Shown here: one piece after another, positions 7,427-15,836 of the stretch
How the letters are laid out: each line of letters opens with the position of its first letter
Position numbering within the stretch: the first letter of the stretch is position 1
Source: JALHTG01 sp964653695
GTDB taxonomy: Archaea > Thermoproteota > Bathyarchaeia > 40CM-2-53-6 > JALHTG01
Assembly (NCBI GenBank): GCA_964653695.1
Contig: CAZZFQ010000022.1
Location: 1-21,771, forward strand
Direction of reading: 5' to 3'
DNA length: 21,771 nt
The notes under the pieces: model-generated
Seen by the model: only the letters and a program-made list of their open reading frames with translations
What the model was told of the DNA's origin: nothing
Databases searched by the model: none
Made by a program: the position numbers and the translations under genes

Positions 7427-8542
7427 TCAGTTGGTCTGTGATTCTCTGATAAACTGATTGATTAGGTCAAGGCCAGCTCTGAGATAGTTAGATTCAGCTC
7501 CGTAGCCTATTCTCAAATATCCGTCAATCCCGAAGTGGTCTCCGGGAACGACGAGTACGCTCTTCTGCTCGCGGAGCTTCTCTGCAAGACTGGTCGAATT
7601 GATCTTCGGCTCGTATTTGATGAAGGAGATGGCTCCCGCCTTCGGCTTGACAAAGCTGAAGATCCCTGTTCGGTCGACCCATTCCTCCAATATCGGGAGG
7701 TTGGTTCTTAGGATGTTCCTCGTTCTTTCAAGTATCTCGTTCCGTTTCTTGAGGGCTATGCATGCGAGTCGATCGCTGACCGATGAGGGAGCAATCGTCG
7801 TGTAGTCATGATAGGACCAGAGCTTTGCGATTGTCGTCTCCGGACCGGCGATCCATCCGATCCGGAGCCCAGGAAGACCATACGCCTTTGAGAGTCCATT
7901 CGTCACTATGGTCCGATCGTAGATATCGAGAAACGACTGAGTTGTTTGGTCGTTAAGCTCAGCGCCTTGATAGACCTCATCTGAGAGTATCCATGCTCTG
8001 CTCTCAGTTGCGAGGTCTCGAATGGCATTCATCGTTGCTGTTGAGAGGACGGCGCCGGTCGGGTTGTTTGGGTTGCATATTACGATCAGCTTCGTCCGTT
8101 TGCTAACTAAGCTCTTCAGTTGCTCGATGTCCGGGGTCCAAGCGTTCTTCGCTCTGAGTCTGAATGGCTTCACTTTAGCCCCCATTGACCGTGCGATCCC
8201 CCAAATCTGCATGTAGTTTGGAAGCATCAACACAACTTCGTCTCCTCGCTCGACTAGATCTAGGATTGAGATGAAATTGGCTTCTGAGCTACCGTTTGTG
8301 ACAAGGATGCTGCTAGGTGTCCTTCCTTTGTAGAGTTGGCTGATCAGTTCTCGAAGCTCAGGCGTCCCGTTCGTATAGCCATAACCCAAACTGGTGTTGG
8401 CCAAAATCTCCAGTTCGTCACCCACAAGTTCTCTGAGCCTAAGTGGATGGACCCCGCTCTCGGTAAGATTGTATTGGACAACGTTCTCGTATGTCGATTG
8501 CCACCGTTCCATCTTGAAGAGTTCGATCTTCAAATCCTTCAT
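7427..8542 (-). CDS. Class I/II PLP aminotransferase (aspartate aminotransferase-like)
   Basis: A 371-residue enzyme of the AspAT superfamily. From the ATG at 8542 the key parts are YGYTNGTPELRELI (about 54-67), NPNNPTG (157-163), SDEVY (187-191, the PLP-binding Asp and Tyr), the Schiff-base lysine in TNGLSKAYGLPGLRIGW (Lys219) and the C-terminal substrate arginine in LRIGYG (Arg344). The N-terminal FKMERWQSTYE is typical of archaeal members. It carries out amino transfer to 2-oxoglutarate or a similar acceptor; aspartate, alanine or an aromatic amino acid are all possible donors. GTG codons at 8563 and 8545 are alternative starts; the ATG is preferred because it matches the usual N-terminal length. 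It converges with the class V enzyme and diverges from the NUDIX gene. Confidence 0.93.
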   Translation of the reverse strand: MKDLKIELFKMERWQSTYENVVQYNLTESGVHPLRLRELVGDELEILANTSLGYGYTNGTPELRELISQLYKGRTPSSILVTNGSSEANFISILDLVERGDEVVLMLPNYMQIWGIARSMGAKVKPFRLRAKNAWTPDIEQLKSLVSKRTKLIVICNPNNPTGAVLSTATMNAIRDLATESRAWILSDEVYQGAELNDQTTQSFLDIYDRTIVTNGLSKAYGLPGLRIGWIAGPETTIAKLWSYHDYTTIAPSSVSDRLACIALKKRNEILERTRNILRTNLPILEEWVDRTGIFSFVKPKAGAISFIKYEPKINSTSLAEKLREQKSVLVVPGDHFGIDGYLRIGYGAESNYLRAGLDLINQFIRESQTN

Positions 8543-8667
8543 CACCCACGCTTTACCAATCACAACAGCCTACCAGACAACGGTTCTCGCGTGTAACATG
8601 CTTCCGTCGCTATTGCAATACTCGATGGATAGGTTGATAAGCTCTCAACCGGGGAAAAGCTTCCCAC

Positions 8668-9141
8668 ATGGTGACATTCGCAACTCTATGCTACGTCTTT
8701 CGGGGAGGGAAAGTTCTTCTCCTTTTCAAGTCAAAGGGGCTGTTCGGCGAGGGCAGGTGGAACGCCCCTGGCGGAAAACTCCTCAGTGGAGAGACCCCTG
8801 AGGCCGGAGCGGTACGAGAAATGTTCGAAGAAACCGGGGTAAAGGTGCAAAACCTGTGTTTTCATGGGATTCTCAACTTCTATCTGGGTGGCCGCAAGAA
8901 ACTGGACCAAACGGTATTCGTCTTCTCTTCAAAACTCGCAAAGGGAAGACTCAAGCAAAGTGTCGAAGGCCAGCTCAAATGGTTCGCTAAGGTTCAGATA
9001 CCTTATGATCAAATGTGGGACGATGACAAAGTGTGGCTTCCATTGATGTTCGAAGATAAGAGCTTCGTCGGAAACTTCTACTTCAGCGACGGATATCAGA
9101 AGCTCGAAAGCTACAGTCTGGAGGAAATCGAGCCGAGCTAG
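8668..9141 (+). CDS. NUDIX hydrolase, MutT/MTH1-like
   Basis: A 157-residue single-domain NUDIX protein. The complete NUDIX box, Gx5Ex7REUxEExGU, sits at residues 36-58 (Gly36, Glu42, Arg50, Glu51, Glu54, Glu55, Gly57) and binds the divalent metal for pyrophosphate cleavage. It is preceded by WNAPGGK, the pattern of the 8-oxo-dGTP diphosphatase (MTH1/NUDT1) branch, and followed by the aromatic GILNFYLGG strand. The likely role is clearing oxidised nucleotides, but substrates of NUDIX proteins are hard to read from sequence. Its stop shares the palindrome CTAG with the nuoM stop on the other strand. Confidence 0.93.
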   Translation: MVTFATLCYVFRGGKVLLLFKSKGLFGEGRWNAPGGKLLSGETPEAGAVREMFEETGVKVQNLCFHGILNFYLGGRKKLDQTVFVFSSKLAKGRLKQSVEGQLKWFAKVQIPYDQMWDDDKVWLPLMFEDKSFVGNFYFSDGYQKLESYSLEEIEPS

Positions 9142-10640
9142 TGGCCAACCTCAGGAATGATCAGCTTAGCAGCCGCTGAAATGATATTCAGAGCAATCGA
9201 GGGGAAGATCCCCAGAACAATCGCAGCGATGGCGAGGCATAATGCCGGCCCCCACATAACTGGAGAAGCCTCTTTGACATCTTTCAGGTGATCAGGCAAC
9301 TTCCCGAAGAATACACGCCACACGAACCATAGGTAGTATGCCGCAGTAATGACTGCGCTCATCGTGGCGATAAATGTAAGTAGGTTTTGTCCCTCGAACA
9401 GTCCTAAATCATGGTTGATTCCACCCGCGAACATCATTGACTCACTAAAGAAGCCACTGAGCGGAGGTGTACCGGCCAGTGTAAGGGCCCCGATCACGGA
9501 CACCACAGCAGTCATAGGCATCTTGCCTGCAAGTCCGCCGTACTGCCTTAGGTCTCGAGTTCCTGTCTGGTGCATCAAGATTCCCGATGACATGAAGAGG
9601 AGTGCCTTGCAGAGCGCGTGATTGACGATGTGGAACAACCCCCCTGTCAAGCCCATTACGGATCCTGTGGTCAATCCGAACAATATGTACCCCATCTGAC
9701 TGACGCTTGAGTAGGCGAACAGCCTCTTAACGTCAGTCTGCGCTATAGCCATCAAGCCACCGTACACCATCGTAACAACTGCCAGAGTCAACAGGAATGT
9801 CGAGACTCCCTTGAAGCTTGGGAAGAAGATTCCGAGTGAAATCCTTGCAATAGCGTAGGCGCCGCACTTGATCATAACTCCAGAAAGCATTGCACTTATC
9901 GGTGTAGGCGCCTCCGCGTGGGCGTCAGGTAGCCACGTGTGTACGGGAAAGACCGCCATCTTAACCATGAAGCCAAAGATCATCAATGCAAAGATGACCA
10001 TGGCAACATTCGGGTTGACCTCATCGATCTTATGCGTCAGCTCCGAGATCTCAAACGTATTCGTTAGGACGAAGGTGGCCAAGATGCCGAAGAGGAGGCA
10101 CACCGCCCCAACATGGGTGAAGATAAAGTACTTGAAGCCAATCCTTGCTGCGCGCTCCGGAGTCCCCCAAAACACTATTAGGAAATATGAGGGGATCAGC
10201 ATTAACTCCCAGAAGACGTAGAACTGAAGCAGATTCGATGAGAAGACGACACCGAGCATGCCGCCGATGAACAGAAGCGTGTTGCCGAAATAACCCGCGT
10301 GACCATGCTCACGCTCCATATACCCAACGGCGTAGACGGTCGCGAGGAAACTCACCGAAGCTATGATAAACGCTATTGCCACACTCAAATCATCAATCTG
10401 GAACCCAAAGGTTACTCCAATCGAAGGAATCCAAGGATAGATATGTCGGATGGGAGTTGCGCCCTCTGCAATTGTGTCCGGAATCATTGACCCTACCAGA
10501 ATGACCGGTACCATAGCGGCCAATGTCGCCAGCCATCCCACATACTTCTCAATCTCCTTGCTTCCTTTTCCAACCGCATATACAGTGATTCCCAAGACAA
10601 TCGGCAGGAAAACTGCAAGCGCACCCGCGTTTCCTATCAT
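9138..10640 (-). CDS. nuoM: Proton-pumping NADH/F420H2 dehydrogenase subunit M (NuoM/FpoM-like)
   Basis: A 500-residue integral membrane protein with about 14 hydrophobic segments, the normal size for NuoM/FpoM antiporter-like subunits. Conserved charged residues of the proton path are present: Glu145 in FYVFWELMLIP, Lys227 in MVKMAVFPVHTWLPDAHAEAP, Lys258, Lys305, and His337/His341/Lys345 around HIVNHALCKALL. In complex I and related F420H2 dehydrogenases or membrane hydrogenases, this subunit couples electron transfer to proton export. The ATG is supported by AGAGG about eight bases upstream. It lies 13 bases after the NuoL-like piece, in one operon; no nuoN follows, so the other subunits must be elsewhere. 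Electron donor unknown. Confidence 0.95.
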   Translation of the reverse strand: MIGNAGALAVFLPIVLGITVYAVGKGSKEIEKYVGWLATLAAMVPVILVGSMIPDTIAEGATPIRHIYPWIPSIGVTFGFQIDDLSVAIAFIIASVSFLATVYAVGYMEREHGHAGYFGNTLLFIGGMLGVVFSSNLLQFYVFWELMLIPSYFLIVFWGTPERAARIGFKYFIFTHVGAVCLLFGILATFVLTNTFEISELTHKIDEVNPNVAMVIFALMIFGFMVKMAVFPVHTWLPDAHAEAPTPISAMLSGVMIKCGAYAIARISLGIFFPSFKGVSTFLLTLAVVTMVYGGLMAIAQTDVKRLFAYSSVSQMGYILFGLTTGSVMGLTGGLFHIVNHALCKALLFMSSGILMHQTGTRDLRQYGGLAGKMPMTAVVSVIGALTLAGTPPLSGFFSESMMFAGGINHDLGLFEGQNLLTFIATMSAVITAAYYLWFVWRVFFGKLPDHLKDVKEASPVMWGPALCLAIAAIVLGIFPSIALNIISAAAKLIIPEVGH

Positions 10641-10653
10641 CTCAATTTCCTCT

Positions 10654-11289
10654 CTATCTCAGAAATCCTCCTACATATAGCGACAACACAAGAAACAAGA
10701 CAAATGCAAATCCCACAAGGATCATGTTGTATGAAAGTACACCCGTGTGCGTCTTTCTGAATCGGGAAGACAGCCCAACGGCACCATCAGCGACTAAATA
10801 GTTGAACCCATCGATGCCACCGAGTTCGACATATTTGTAGAATAGCCCTGAGAATCTCTTTGTCGCTCCTGCAACCAGGTAGTTTAGGCCGTCGATGCCA
10901 GCAACATCAACGTACCGATAAAGAAAAACCGAGAGTCCACGAATCACATTTGCAGCCGCATAGTTAAACCTGTCAACCACAGCAACCTCGAATCTACAGT
11001 AAATGTTGCTGCAGAGCCCAATTAGCCCAACGACAAACACTCTGCGATAGGCCGGGCCGAAATAGCTTCGATGCAAGTTGAGAATTTTCCTCAGAACAAA
11101 GTTCTTTTCAATCGTGCTGGCGAGCTGGTTTTCTGTCATACGATAGAGAAGGTAGGTTCGCGCTCCGCCGATAACAAGTACTCCGGCGACAAGTGCGAGA
11201 ACAGCACACCCCACTTCCTCATGGATCGCATGCATGATCTTTTCTGTTGGACTGGCTGACACCGCACAAAGGAGACAAGTGAAACTCAT
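10654..11289 (-). CDS. Free-standing NuoL C-terminal-like protein with 27-residue repeats
   Basis: A 211-residue membrane protein matching only the C-terminal end of NuoL/FpoL: an HEE-containing lead-in, a transmembrane helix ending ARTYLLYRM, a linker with LNLHRSYFGPAYRR and a short hydrophobic part, three tandem repeats of about 27 residues (105-131, 132-158, 159-183; core IDGxNYLVA..G), the THTGVLSYN signature, and a last transmembrane helix (about 188-208). In NuoL this part forms the last helices and the amphipathic lateral helix. The antiporter core of NuoL is absent, and no sign of it lies upstream. It is cotranscribed with nuoM. It may be a genuine split subunit or the tail of a gene that lost its front. 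The ATG at 11289 follows GGTGA by ten bases; TTG at 11295 and ATG at 11235 are alternatives. Confidence 0.8.
   Translation of the reverse strand: MSFTCLLCAVSASPTEKIMHAIHEEVGCAVLALVAGVLVIGGARTYLLYRMTENQLASTIEKNFVLRKILNLHRSYFGPAYRRVFVVGLIGLCSNIYCRFEVAVVDRFNYAAANVIRGLSVFLYRYVDVAGIDGLNYLVAGATKRFSGLFYKYVELGGIDGFNYLVADGAVGLSSRFRKTHTGVLSYNMILVGFAFVLFLVLSLYVGGFLR
10741..10977 (-). repeat. Three tandem 27-residue protein repeats in the NuoL-like piece
   Basis: Each unit codes for a (V/I)D(R/G)xNY...A core followed by an amphipathic stretch with aromatic and basic residues (FLYRY, LFYKY, SRFRK). Units lie at 10897-10977, 10816-10896 and 10741-10815; the last is two codons shorter. Units 1 and 2 keep visible DNA similarity, so the duplication is fairly recent or conserved. 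Confidence 0.75.
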
Positions 11290-11295
11290 AGACAA

Positions 11296-11638
11296 TGGCT
11301 CACCGCGCTAGGAAGATCCAACCTCGCCAAGGCAATCACTGCCATTCTTCTTCAACTATAGCCATTTCTTGATCGTGTGCGTTGGTACATATCCCTAACG
11401 AAGCGTATGGGTCAGGTTCTCGCAATATAACAGTAACTATTCGAATCAGTCCTACGAAAGAGATTTGCTAGTTCGTCATTTGGCGCCTGTGAGTTTTCGG
11501 CCGCCGGTTTTGAAGCGAGCCGTTCTTCAATGGATCGATAGAGCCACTGCGAAGCAGCCTCAGGAACGTTCGATGCCAGATTCGAACCTATTACTGCTTT
11601 ATATGAAACTCTGGCGAGAATATGCGACGTGGCTGCGA
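11296..11638. other. Intergenic region between nuoM operon and atp operon
   Basis: This 343-base spacer separates the minus-strand NuoL-like/nuoM unit from the plus-strand atp unit. The only strong signal is the TATA box for atpF at 11597-11605. An A/T-rich ATATAAC near 11425 and a weak minus-strand CTATAG near 11357 could be promoter parts. The frame that runs into atpF is open from 11465 but carries no protein-like sequence before 11639. I see no RNA gene. Confidence 0.5.
11597..11605 (+). promoter_or_regulatory. TATA box of the atpF-A-B-D operon
   Basis: CTTTATATG is centred about 38 bases ahead of the ATG at 11639, predicting a transcript start near 11627 and a leader of about a dozen bases. 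It is the most TATA-like sequence in the spacer and argues against the longer reading of atpF from 11465. Confidence 0.5.
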
Positions 11639-11953
11639 ATGAAAATTGCACTTGTGGCGGATCAGAGTACCGCCACATCCTTCAAGCTGGCTGGGTTGAG
11701 CGACGTCACTGCCGTCAAGAACGCAGAGGAGGCCGAGAAGAGAATCGACGAACTCTTGGCGAGAGCCGATATGGCCGTGATCCTTGTTACTGAACGGCTG
11801 GTCGATGAAGTTTCCGGATTGGCCGAGAAAGTTGCTGAGCGGAAGTATCCGCTGATCGTTCCGATTCCAGAGATCCGGGGACCGCTGGTCACGAAGACTG
11901 ATCTCATGGTTGAGCTTATTAGACGAAAGGCGGGTATCGAGGTCAAACTGTGA
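11639..11953 (+). CDS. atpF: A-type ATP synthase subunit F
   Basis: A 104-residue protein, the normal length for subunit F. It has the family's Rossmann-like alternation: MKIALVADQ, then FKLAGL, an acidic helix (EEAEKRIDELLA), the strand MAVILVTERLV, and YPLIVPIPEIRGP before the C-terminal helix. F binds the central rotor shaft with subunit D and tunes ATP hydrolysis. The ATG at 11639 is used because upstream codons carry no family sequence and the promoter lies inside the longer reading. It is the first gene of the operon and ends 33 bases before atpA. Confidence 0.93.
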   Translation: MKIALVADQSTATSFKLAGLSDVTAVKNAEEAEKRIDELLARADMAVILVTERLVDEVSGLAEKVAERKYPLIVPIPEIRGPLVTKTDLMVELIRRKAGIEVKL

Positions 11954-11973
11954 TAGGATTAGAGCTAGCTTTC

Positions 11974-11980
11974 GAGGTAA
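11974..11980 (+). promoter_or_regulatory. Shine-Dalgarno site deciding the atpA start
   Basis: GAGGTAA lies 6 bases ahead of the TTG at 11987 and 12 ahead of the ATG at 11993. The better spacing favours the TTG, though only two residues differ; an ATG at 11982 is out of frame. Confidence 0.45.
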
Positions 11981-11986
11981 CATGAG

Positions 11987-13768
11987 TTGTCTATGGCCGG
12001 TTCGGTCTTTCGCGTCGCGGGTCCATTTATTATCGCTAAGAGCATGGCTGGCTCGCGGATGTATGAACTCGTAACGATTGGAGAAGAAGGTGTGATCGGC
12101 GAGATCATCCGTCTTGAAGGTGAGACGGCAGCGATACAGGCATATGAAGAAACGGCGGGGATAAGACCTGGAGAAAAGGTGGTAGGAACTGGTAAGCCGT
12201 TGTCCGCGGAGCTTGGTCCTGGCGTTATCGGGCAGATCTATGATGGAATTCAACGACGTCTACCAGTTATCCAGGAAATGGTTGGACCACGGATCAAGAG
12301 AGGTGTAATGACATCCGCGCTTGACCGAGAGAAGAAGTGGAGTTTTGAGCTGACAGTGAAAAAAGGGTCGAAAGTCGTCTGCGGAGACCCTATCGGCTCA
12401 GTAGAGGAGACGCCACTGGTTAAGCATAGAATTCTCGTTCCACCGTGGATCGCCAGTGGCACAGTAGAGGAAATCACTGAGGGCAAATTTGCGGTCACGG
12501 AACCAATCGCAAAGATCAAGACAGAGCGAGGCTCAGAGAAGTTGTGTCTGATGCATTCTTGGCCTGTGCGCCAAGCCAGACCGTACACAACGATGTTGCC
12601 CACAGATGTTCCCTTGGTGACTGGCCAGCGAATAATTGACGCCTATTTTCCGATAGCAAAAGGCGGAACGGCAACAGTGCCTGGGGGTTTTGGAACTGGA
12701 AAGACAGTTCTCCTGCAGTCCCTAGCCCAATGGGCTGATGCGGATATAGTGATCTTGGTGGGGTGCGGTGAGCGCGGAAACGAGATGGCAGATGTACTTG
12801 AGAAATTTCCTAGATTGAAGGATCATCGCTCAGGAATGCCTCTTATGAACCGAACTACCATCGTAGCCAATACTTCAGACATGCCGATTGCTGCAAGGGA
12901 AGCAAGCATCTACACGGCCGTGACCCTCGCCGAGTACTACAGGGACATGGGCTACGATGTTGCTTTGATGGCAGATTCAACCTCCAGATGGGCTGAAGCT
13001 CTCCGAGAGATATCTGGACGACTGGAAGAAATGCCAGGCGAGGAAGGTTACCCGGCGTACCTCGCCTCAAGGCTCGCTGAGTTCTACGCAAGAGCAGGCA
13101 GAGTGAGGACTTTAGGTAGTGAGGAACGGTACGGATCCATAACGGCTATCGGTGCGGTTTCGCCTCCAGGCGGAGACTTCTCAGAGCCTATTACTGGAGA
13201 TACTCTGCGCTTGACGAAGGTTTTCTGGGCGCTTGACTTCGCTTTGGCCCACCGCCGGCACTTTCCCGCTATCAACTGGTTCATGAGCTACTCGGAGTAC
13301 ATGCGCACGTTGGAGCAATGGTACGAGAAGATTGGAGCAGGTTGGTCGAGACTTCAGGAGGAGGCGATGACCCTATTGAAGGAAGAAGAGGAGCTCAGGG
13401 AGATTGTGTCTCTGGTTGGAGCCGAGATATTGGGCGACAAACAGCGCTGCGTGTTTGAGGCTGCAAAGATGCTGAAGGAATACTTCCTCCTGCAAAGCGC
13501 TCTTCACCCTGTAGATATGTATTGTCCTTTGAAGAAGACCTACGACATGCTCCGTCTAATCTTGATGTTCTATGAGAAAGCGAAGATGGCCGTGGATCTA
13601 GGTGTGTCTCTGAATGACGTGCTTTCCGTCGGCGTGAGGGAAGACCTTATCCGGATGAAGATTATTCGACCTGAAGAATTCGGTGAGGCGAGCGCGAAGA
13701 TTGAAAGTAGAATGAATGAGCAGTTTGGCCAGCTTATCCAGAAGACAAAGGAGGCCAAGCAGACATGA
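11987..13768 (+). CDS. atpA: A-type ATP synthase catalytic subunit A
   Basis: A 593-residue catalytic subunit of normal length. An N-terminal beta barrel (about 5-72) is followed by the A-type-specific bulge domain (about 115-190), the nucleotide-binding domain with Walker A PGGFGTGKT (232-240), VGCGERGNEM (258-267), and ALMADSTSRWAEALREISGRL with the conserved catalytic-site residues, then a helical C-terminus. Three copies alternate with three B subunits in the A1 head, making or hydrolysing ATP. Walker A has Thr237 where many have Ser or Cys, a mild change. The stop overlaps the atpB start by four bases (ATGA), so A and B are translationally coupled. Confidence 0.98.
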   Translation: MSMAGSVFRVAGPFIIAKSMAGSRMYELVTIGEEGVIGEIIRLEGETAAIQAYEETAGIRPGEKVVGTGKPLSAELGPGVIGQIYDGIQRRLPVIQEMVGPRIKRGVMTSALDREKKWSFELTVKKGSKVVCGDPIGSVEETPLVKHRILVPPWIASGTVEEITEGKFAVTEPIAKIKTERGSEKLCLMHSWPVRQARPYTTMLPTDVPLVTGQRIIDAYFPIAKGGTATVPGGFGTGKTVLLQSLAQWADADIVILVGCGERGNEMADVLEKFPRLKDHRSGMPLMNRTTIVANTSDMPIAAREASIYTAVTLAEYYRDMGYDVALMADSTSRWAEALREISGRLEEMPGEEGYPAYLASRLAEFYARAGRVRTLGSEERYGSITAIGAVSPPGGDFSEPITGDTLRLTKVFWALDFALAHRRHFPAINWFMSYSEYMRTLEQWYEKIGAGWSRLQEEAMTLLKEEEELREIVSLVGAEILGDKQRCVFEAAKMLKEYFLLQSALHPVDMYCPLKKTYDMLRLILMFYEKAKMAVDLGVSLNDVLSVGVREDLIRMKIIRPEEFGEASAKIESRMNEQFGQLIQKTKEAKQT

Positions 13769-15162
13769 GTGTCCTGGCAAAGACTGGAAGGAGATTCCTG
13801 ACAACTCGAGAGATTTCTGGCCCATTGCTATTCGTCGAATCCACAGCTGGTGTTGGCTACGGAGAGCTCGTTGAGGTGACCACCCCGGGGGGCGAGGAGA
13901 GGACTGGACAGGTAATAGATGTCAGCGAGAAGGTGACGATCGTCCAAGTTTTTGAGGGGACTTCAGGCCTCGACGTTAGGGCAACAGCAACGCGCTTCAC
14001 TGGAGAAAGCATCAAGCTACCAGTTTCTACCGACGTTCTTGGGCGGATGTTTGGCGGCAGCGGGAAGCCCATAGACGGCGGTCCAGCCATAGTTCCTGAA
14101 GACTGCTGGGATATCCATGGCATACCAATTAACCCGTATTCCAGAGCGCACCCAGTGGACTTCATTCAGACCGGGCTTTCAGTCATTGACGGAATGAATC
14201 CTTTGGTAAGAGGGCAGAAGCTTCCTCTCTTCTCTGGGACTGGTCTGCCGCACAAGCCAATAGCTTCACAGATCGTGAGGCAGGCAAGGGTCAGGGCTGA
14301 GGAAGAAGTCTTCACAATAGTCTTCGCAGCTATGGGCATAACCTCTGAAGAGGCCAGGTTCTTCGAAGAAGACTACGCAAGGATGGGGGTTCTCGGCCGT
14401 GTGGTTATGTTCGTCAATCTGGCGGAAGATCCTGCTATCGAACGCATCCTGACTCCAAGAATAGCTCTAACTGCGGCAGAGTACCTAGCTTTCGAGCATA
14501 ACATGCATGTCCTCGTGATTCTCATCGACATGACGAACTATTGTGAGGCCTTGCGCGAAATCTCCGCTGCTCGGGTAGAGATCCCCGGTAGACGTGGCTA
14601 TCCTGGATACATGTACACGGATCTCGCGAGCATCTACGAGAGAGCTGGAAGGATTCACGGAAAGAAAGGGTCAGTGACTCAAATGCCTATCTTGACGATG
14701 CCTGACGACGACATAACTCATCCAATTCCTGACCTAACAGGCTACATTACAGAGGGGCAGATAATCCTCGACAGAGGAATGTTCAAGATGGGCTTGTACC
14801 CACCGATAAATCCTTTGCCATCTCTCTCCCGTCTAATGGACAAGGGAATAGGTCCCGGAAAGACGAGGGAAGACCACAAGCAGCTTTCAGATCAACTCTA
14901 TTACGCATATGCCCAAGGGAAGGTTCTTCGAGAGACCGCGCTGGTTTCAGGGGAGGCTGCCCTGACTAGTGTTGACAAGCTTTACCTCAAGTTCGCAGAC
15001 CGGTTTGAGAAGGAGTTCATAGGCCAGGGACTAGATGAGAACCGAGATATAGAGAAGACTCTAGACATCGGTTGGGAGCTTCTGTCGACGCTCCCTGAGT
15101 CTGAGTATGCGAGGATCGATCCGGACATCATAAAGAAGTTCCATCCAAAGTACAGGGAGTAG
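13765..15162 (+). CDS. atpB: A-type ATP synthase non-catalytic subunit B
   Basis: A 465-residue protein of normal length. It has the beta-barrel N-terminus (about 10-80), VLGRMFGGSGKPIDGGP (91-107), and the degenerate nucleotide site LFSGTGLPHKPIA (155-167) in place of a P-loop, which marks the regulatory B subunit. Other conserved parts are the MGITSEEARFF, ARVEIPGRRGYPGYMYTDL and YERAGR segments and the DDITHPIPDLTGYITEGQI stretch. It forms the A3B3 ring and contributes residues to the active sites on A. Its start overlaps the atpA stop; atpD follows 17 bases later. Confidence 0.98.
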   Translation: MSVLAKTGRRFLTTREISGPLLFVESTAGVGYGELVEVTTPGGEERTGQVIDVSEKVTIVQVFEGTSGLDVRATATRFTGESIKLPVSTDVLGRMFGGSGKPIDGGPAIVPEDCWDIHGIPINPYSRAHPVDFIQTGLSVIDGMNPLVRGQKLPLFSGTGLPHKPIASQIVRQARVRAEEEVFTIVFAAMGITSEEARFFEEDYARMGVLGRVVMFVNLAEDPAIERILTPRIALTAAEYLAFEHNMHVLVILIDMTNYCEALREISAARVEIPGRRGYPGYMYTDLASIYERAGRIHGKKGSVTQMPILTMPDDDITHPIPDLTGYITEGQIILDRGMFKMGLYPPINPLPSLSRLMDKGIGPGKTREDHKQLSDQLYYAYAQGKVLRETALVSGEAALTSVDKLYLKFADRFEKEFIGQGLDENRDIEKTLDIGWELLSTLPESEYARIDPDIIKKFHPKYRE

Positions 15163-15179
15163 GATGCGGAAGAACAACT

Positions 15180-15836
15180 TTGTCAGTCGAGCTCGCGGGA
15201 ATACATCCTACACGCATAGAGCTTGTAAGGTTGAGGCGTCGAAAAGCTCTTGCAGAAGGAATCGTCGACATATTGAAGAAGGATTTGGATGCACTAACGG
15301 CATCCCTTTTCGAACATGCACAAGGAATACCATCGATGCGGAGCCAGATCCGTGAAGCTCTGAGAGAAGCCTACCGGTTGTTCATTGAGGCCGAAATGAT
15401 CGCTGGCTTAAGAAAAATCGAGGAGATATCACTAGTCGCAAAACCGATTGAACTCGATGTTCAAATGGGGTTGAAGAGCGGCGTTCTCGGAATCCAACTT
15501 CCCGCCTTCCAGCTAATCAAAGGGAAGATTGGCAGCGTTGAGCCTCGCTACAGCCCGCAAGACGCACCGGCAAAGCTGGACGAGTCGACTTCAAGGACGA
15601 AAGAGGCATTAGTACATATTGTCATGTTGGCGGAAACAGAAGCCTCGATCAAGGAGATTCTTGAGGTCATGTCAGTCAAAAGGCGGCAGGTCAATAGGCT
15701 TCAGTATAAGGTTTTGCCGCAGCTAGACGCGGCGATACGGTATATCGAGCTTATACTTGAAGAAACGGAGCGTCAGGATGCCATCAGGGTAAGAGTCCTC
15801 CAGAGAAAAAGAAAAGAAAGAGCAGAACACGCATAG
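15180..15836 (+). CDS. atpD: A-type ATP synthase subunit D (central shaft)
   Basis: A 218-residue, largely helical protein of normal family length. The N-terminal PTRIELVRLRRRKALAEG and the C-terminal RRQVNRLQYKVLPQLDAAIRYIE are the paired long helices that form the rotor shaft inside the A3B3 head; a shorter middle part (about 90-125) makes the globular tip. It begins with TTG, with a GCGGAAG site nearby and no in-frame ATG before the conserved N-terminus. Its TAG stop overlaps the GTG of the next gene by one base, so the pair is translationally coupled. Confidence 0.95.
   Translation: MSVELAGIHPTRIELVRLRRRKALAEGIVDILKKDLDALTASLFEHAQGIPSMRSQIREALREAYRLFIEAEMIAGLRKIEEISLVAKPIELDVQMGLKSGVLGIQLPAFQLIKGKIGSVEPRYSPQDAPAKLDESTSRTKEALVHIVMLAETEASIKEILEVMSVKRRQVNRLQYKVLPQLDAAIRYIELILEETERQDAIRVRVLQRKRKERAEHA

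Noticed and set aside
5989..7474. A 19-base near match (TGATTGATTAGG-CAAGGC, one mismatch) near 5991 and 7455
   Set aside because: One copy holds a stop codon and the spacer after it, the other lies inside the antisense of the aminotransferase tail. There is no further similarity on either side, so it is probably chance rather than an attachment site or mobile element edge.
11576..11588. tRNA T-loop-like GGTTCGAATCTGG on the minus strand
   Set aside because: The flanking five-base stem does not pair, there is no anticodon or acceptor arm at the right distance, and it lies at the atpF promoter.
11465..11638. Longer N-terminus for subunit F starting at 11465
   Set aside because: The extra 58 residues look unlike the family, subunit F normally begins MKIAV-like, and the likely TATA box lies inside the extension.
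11591..12253. 220-codon open frame on the minus strand opposite atpF and atpA
   Set aside because: It lies opposite two firmly identified genes, has no recognisable domain, and would have to share their coding constraint; it is a shadow frame.
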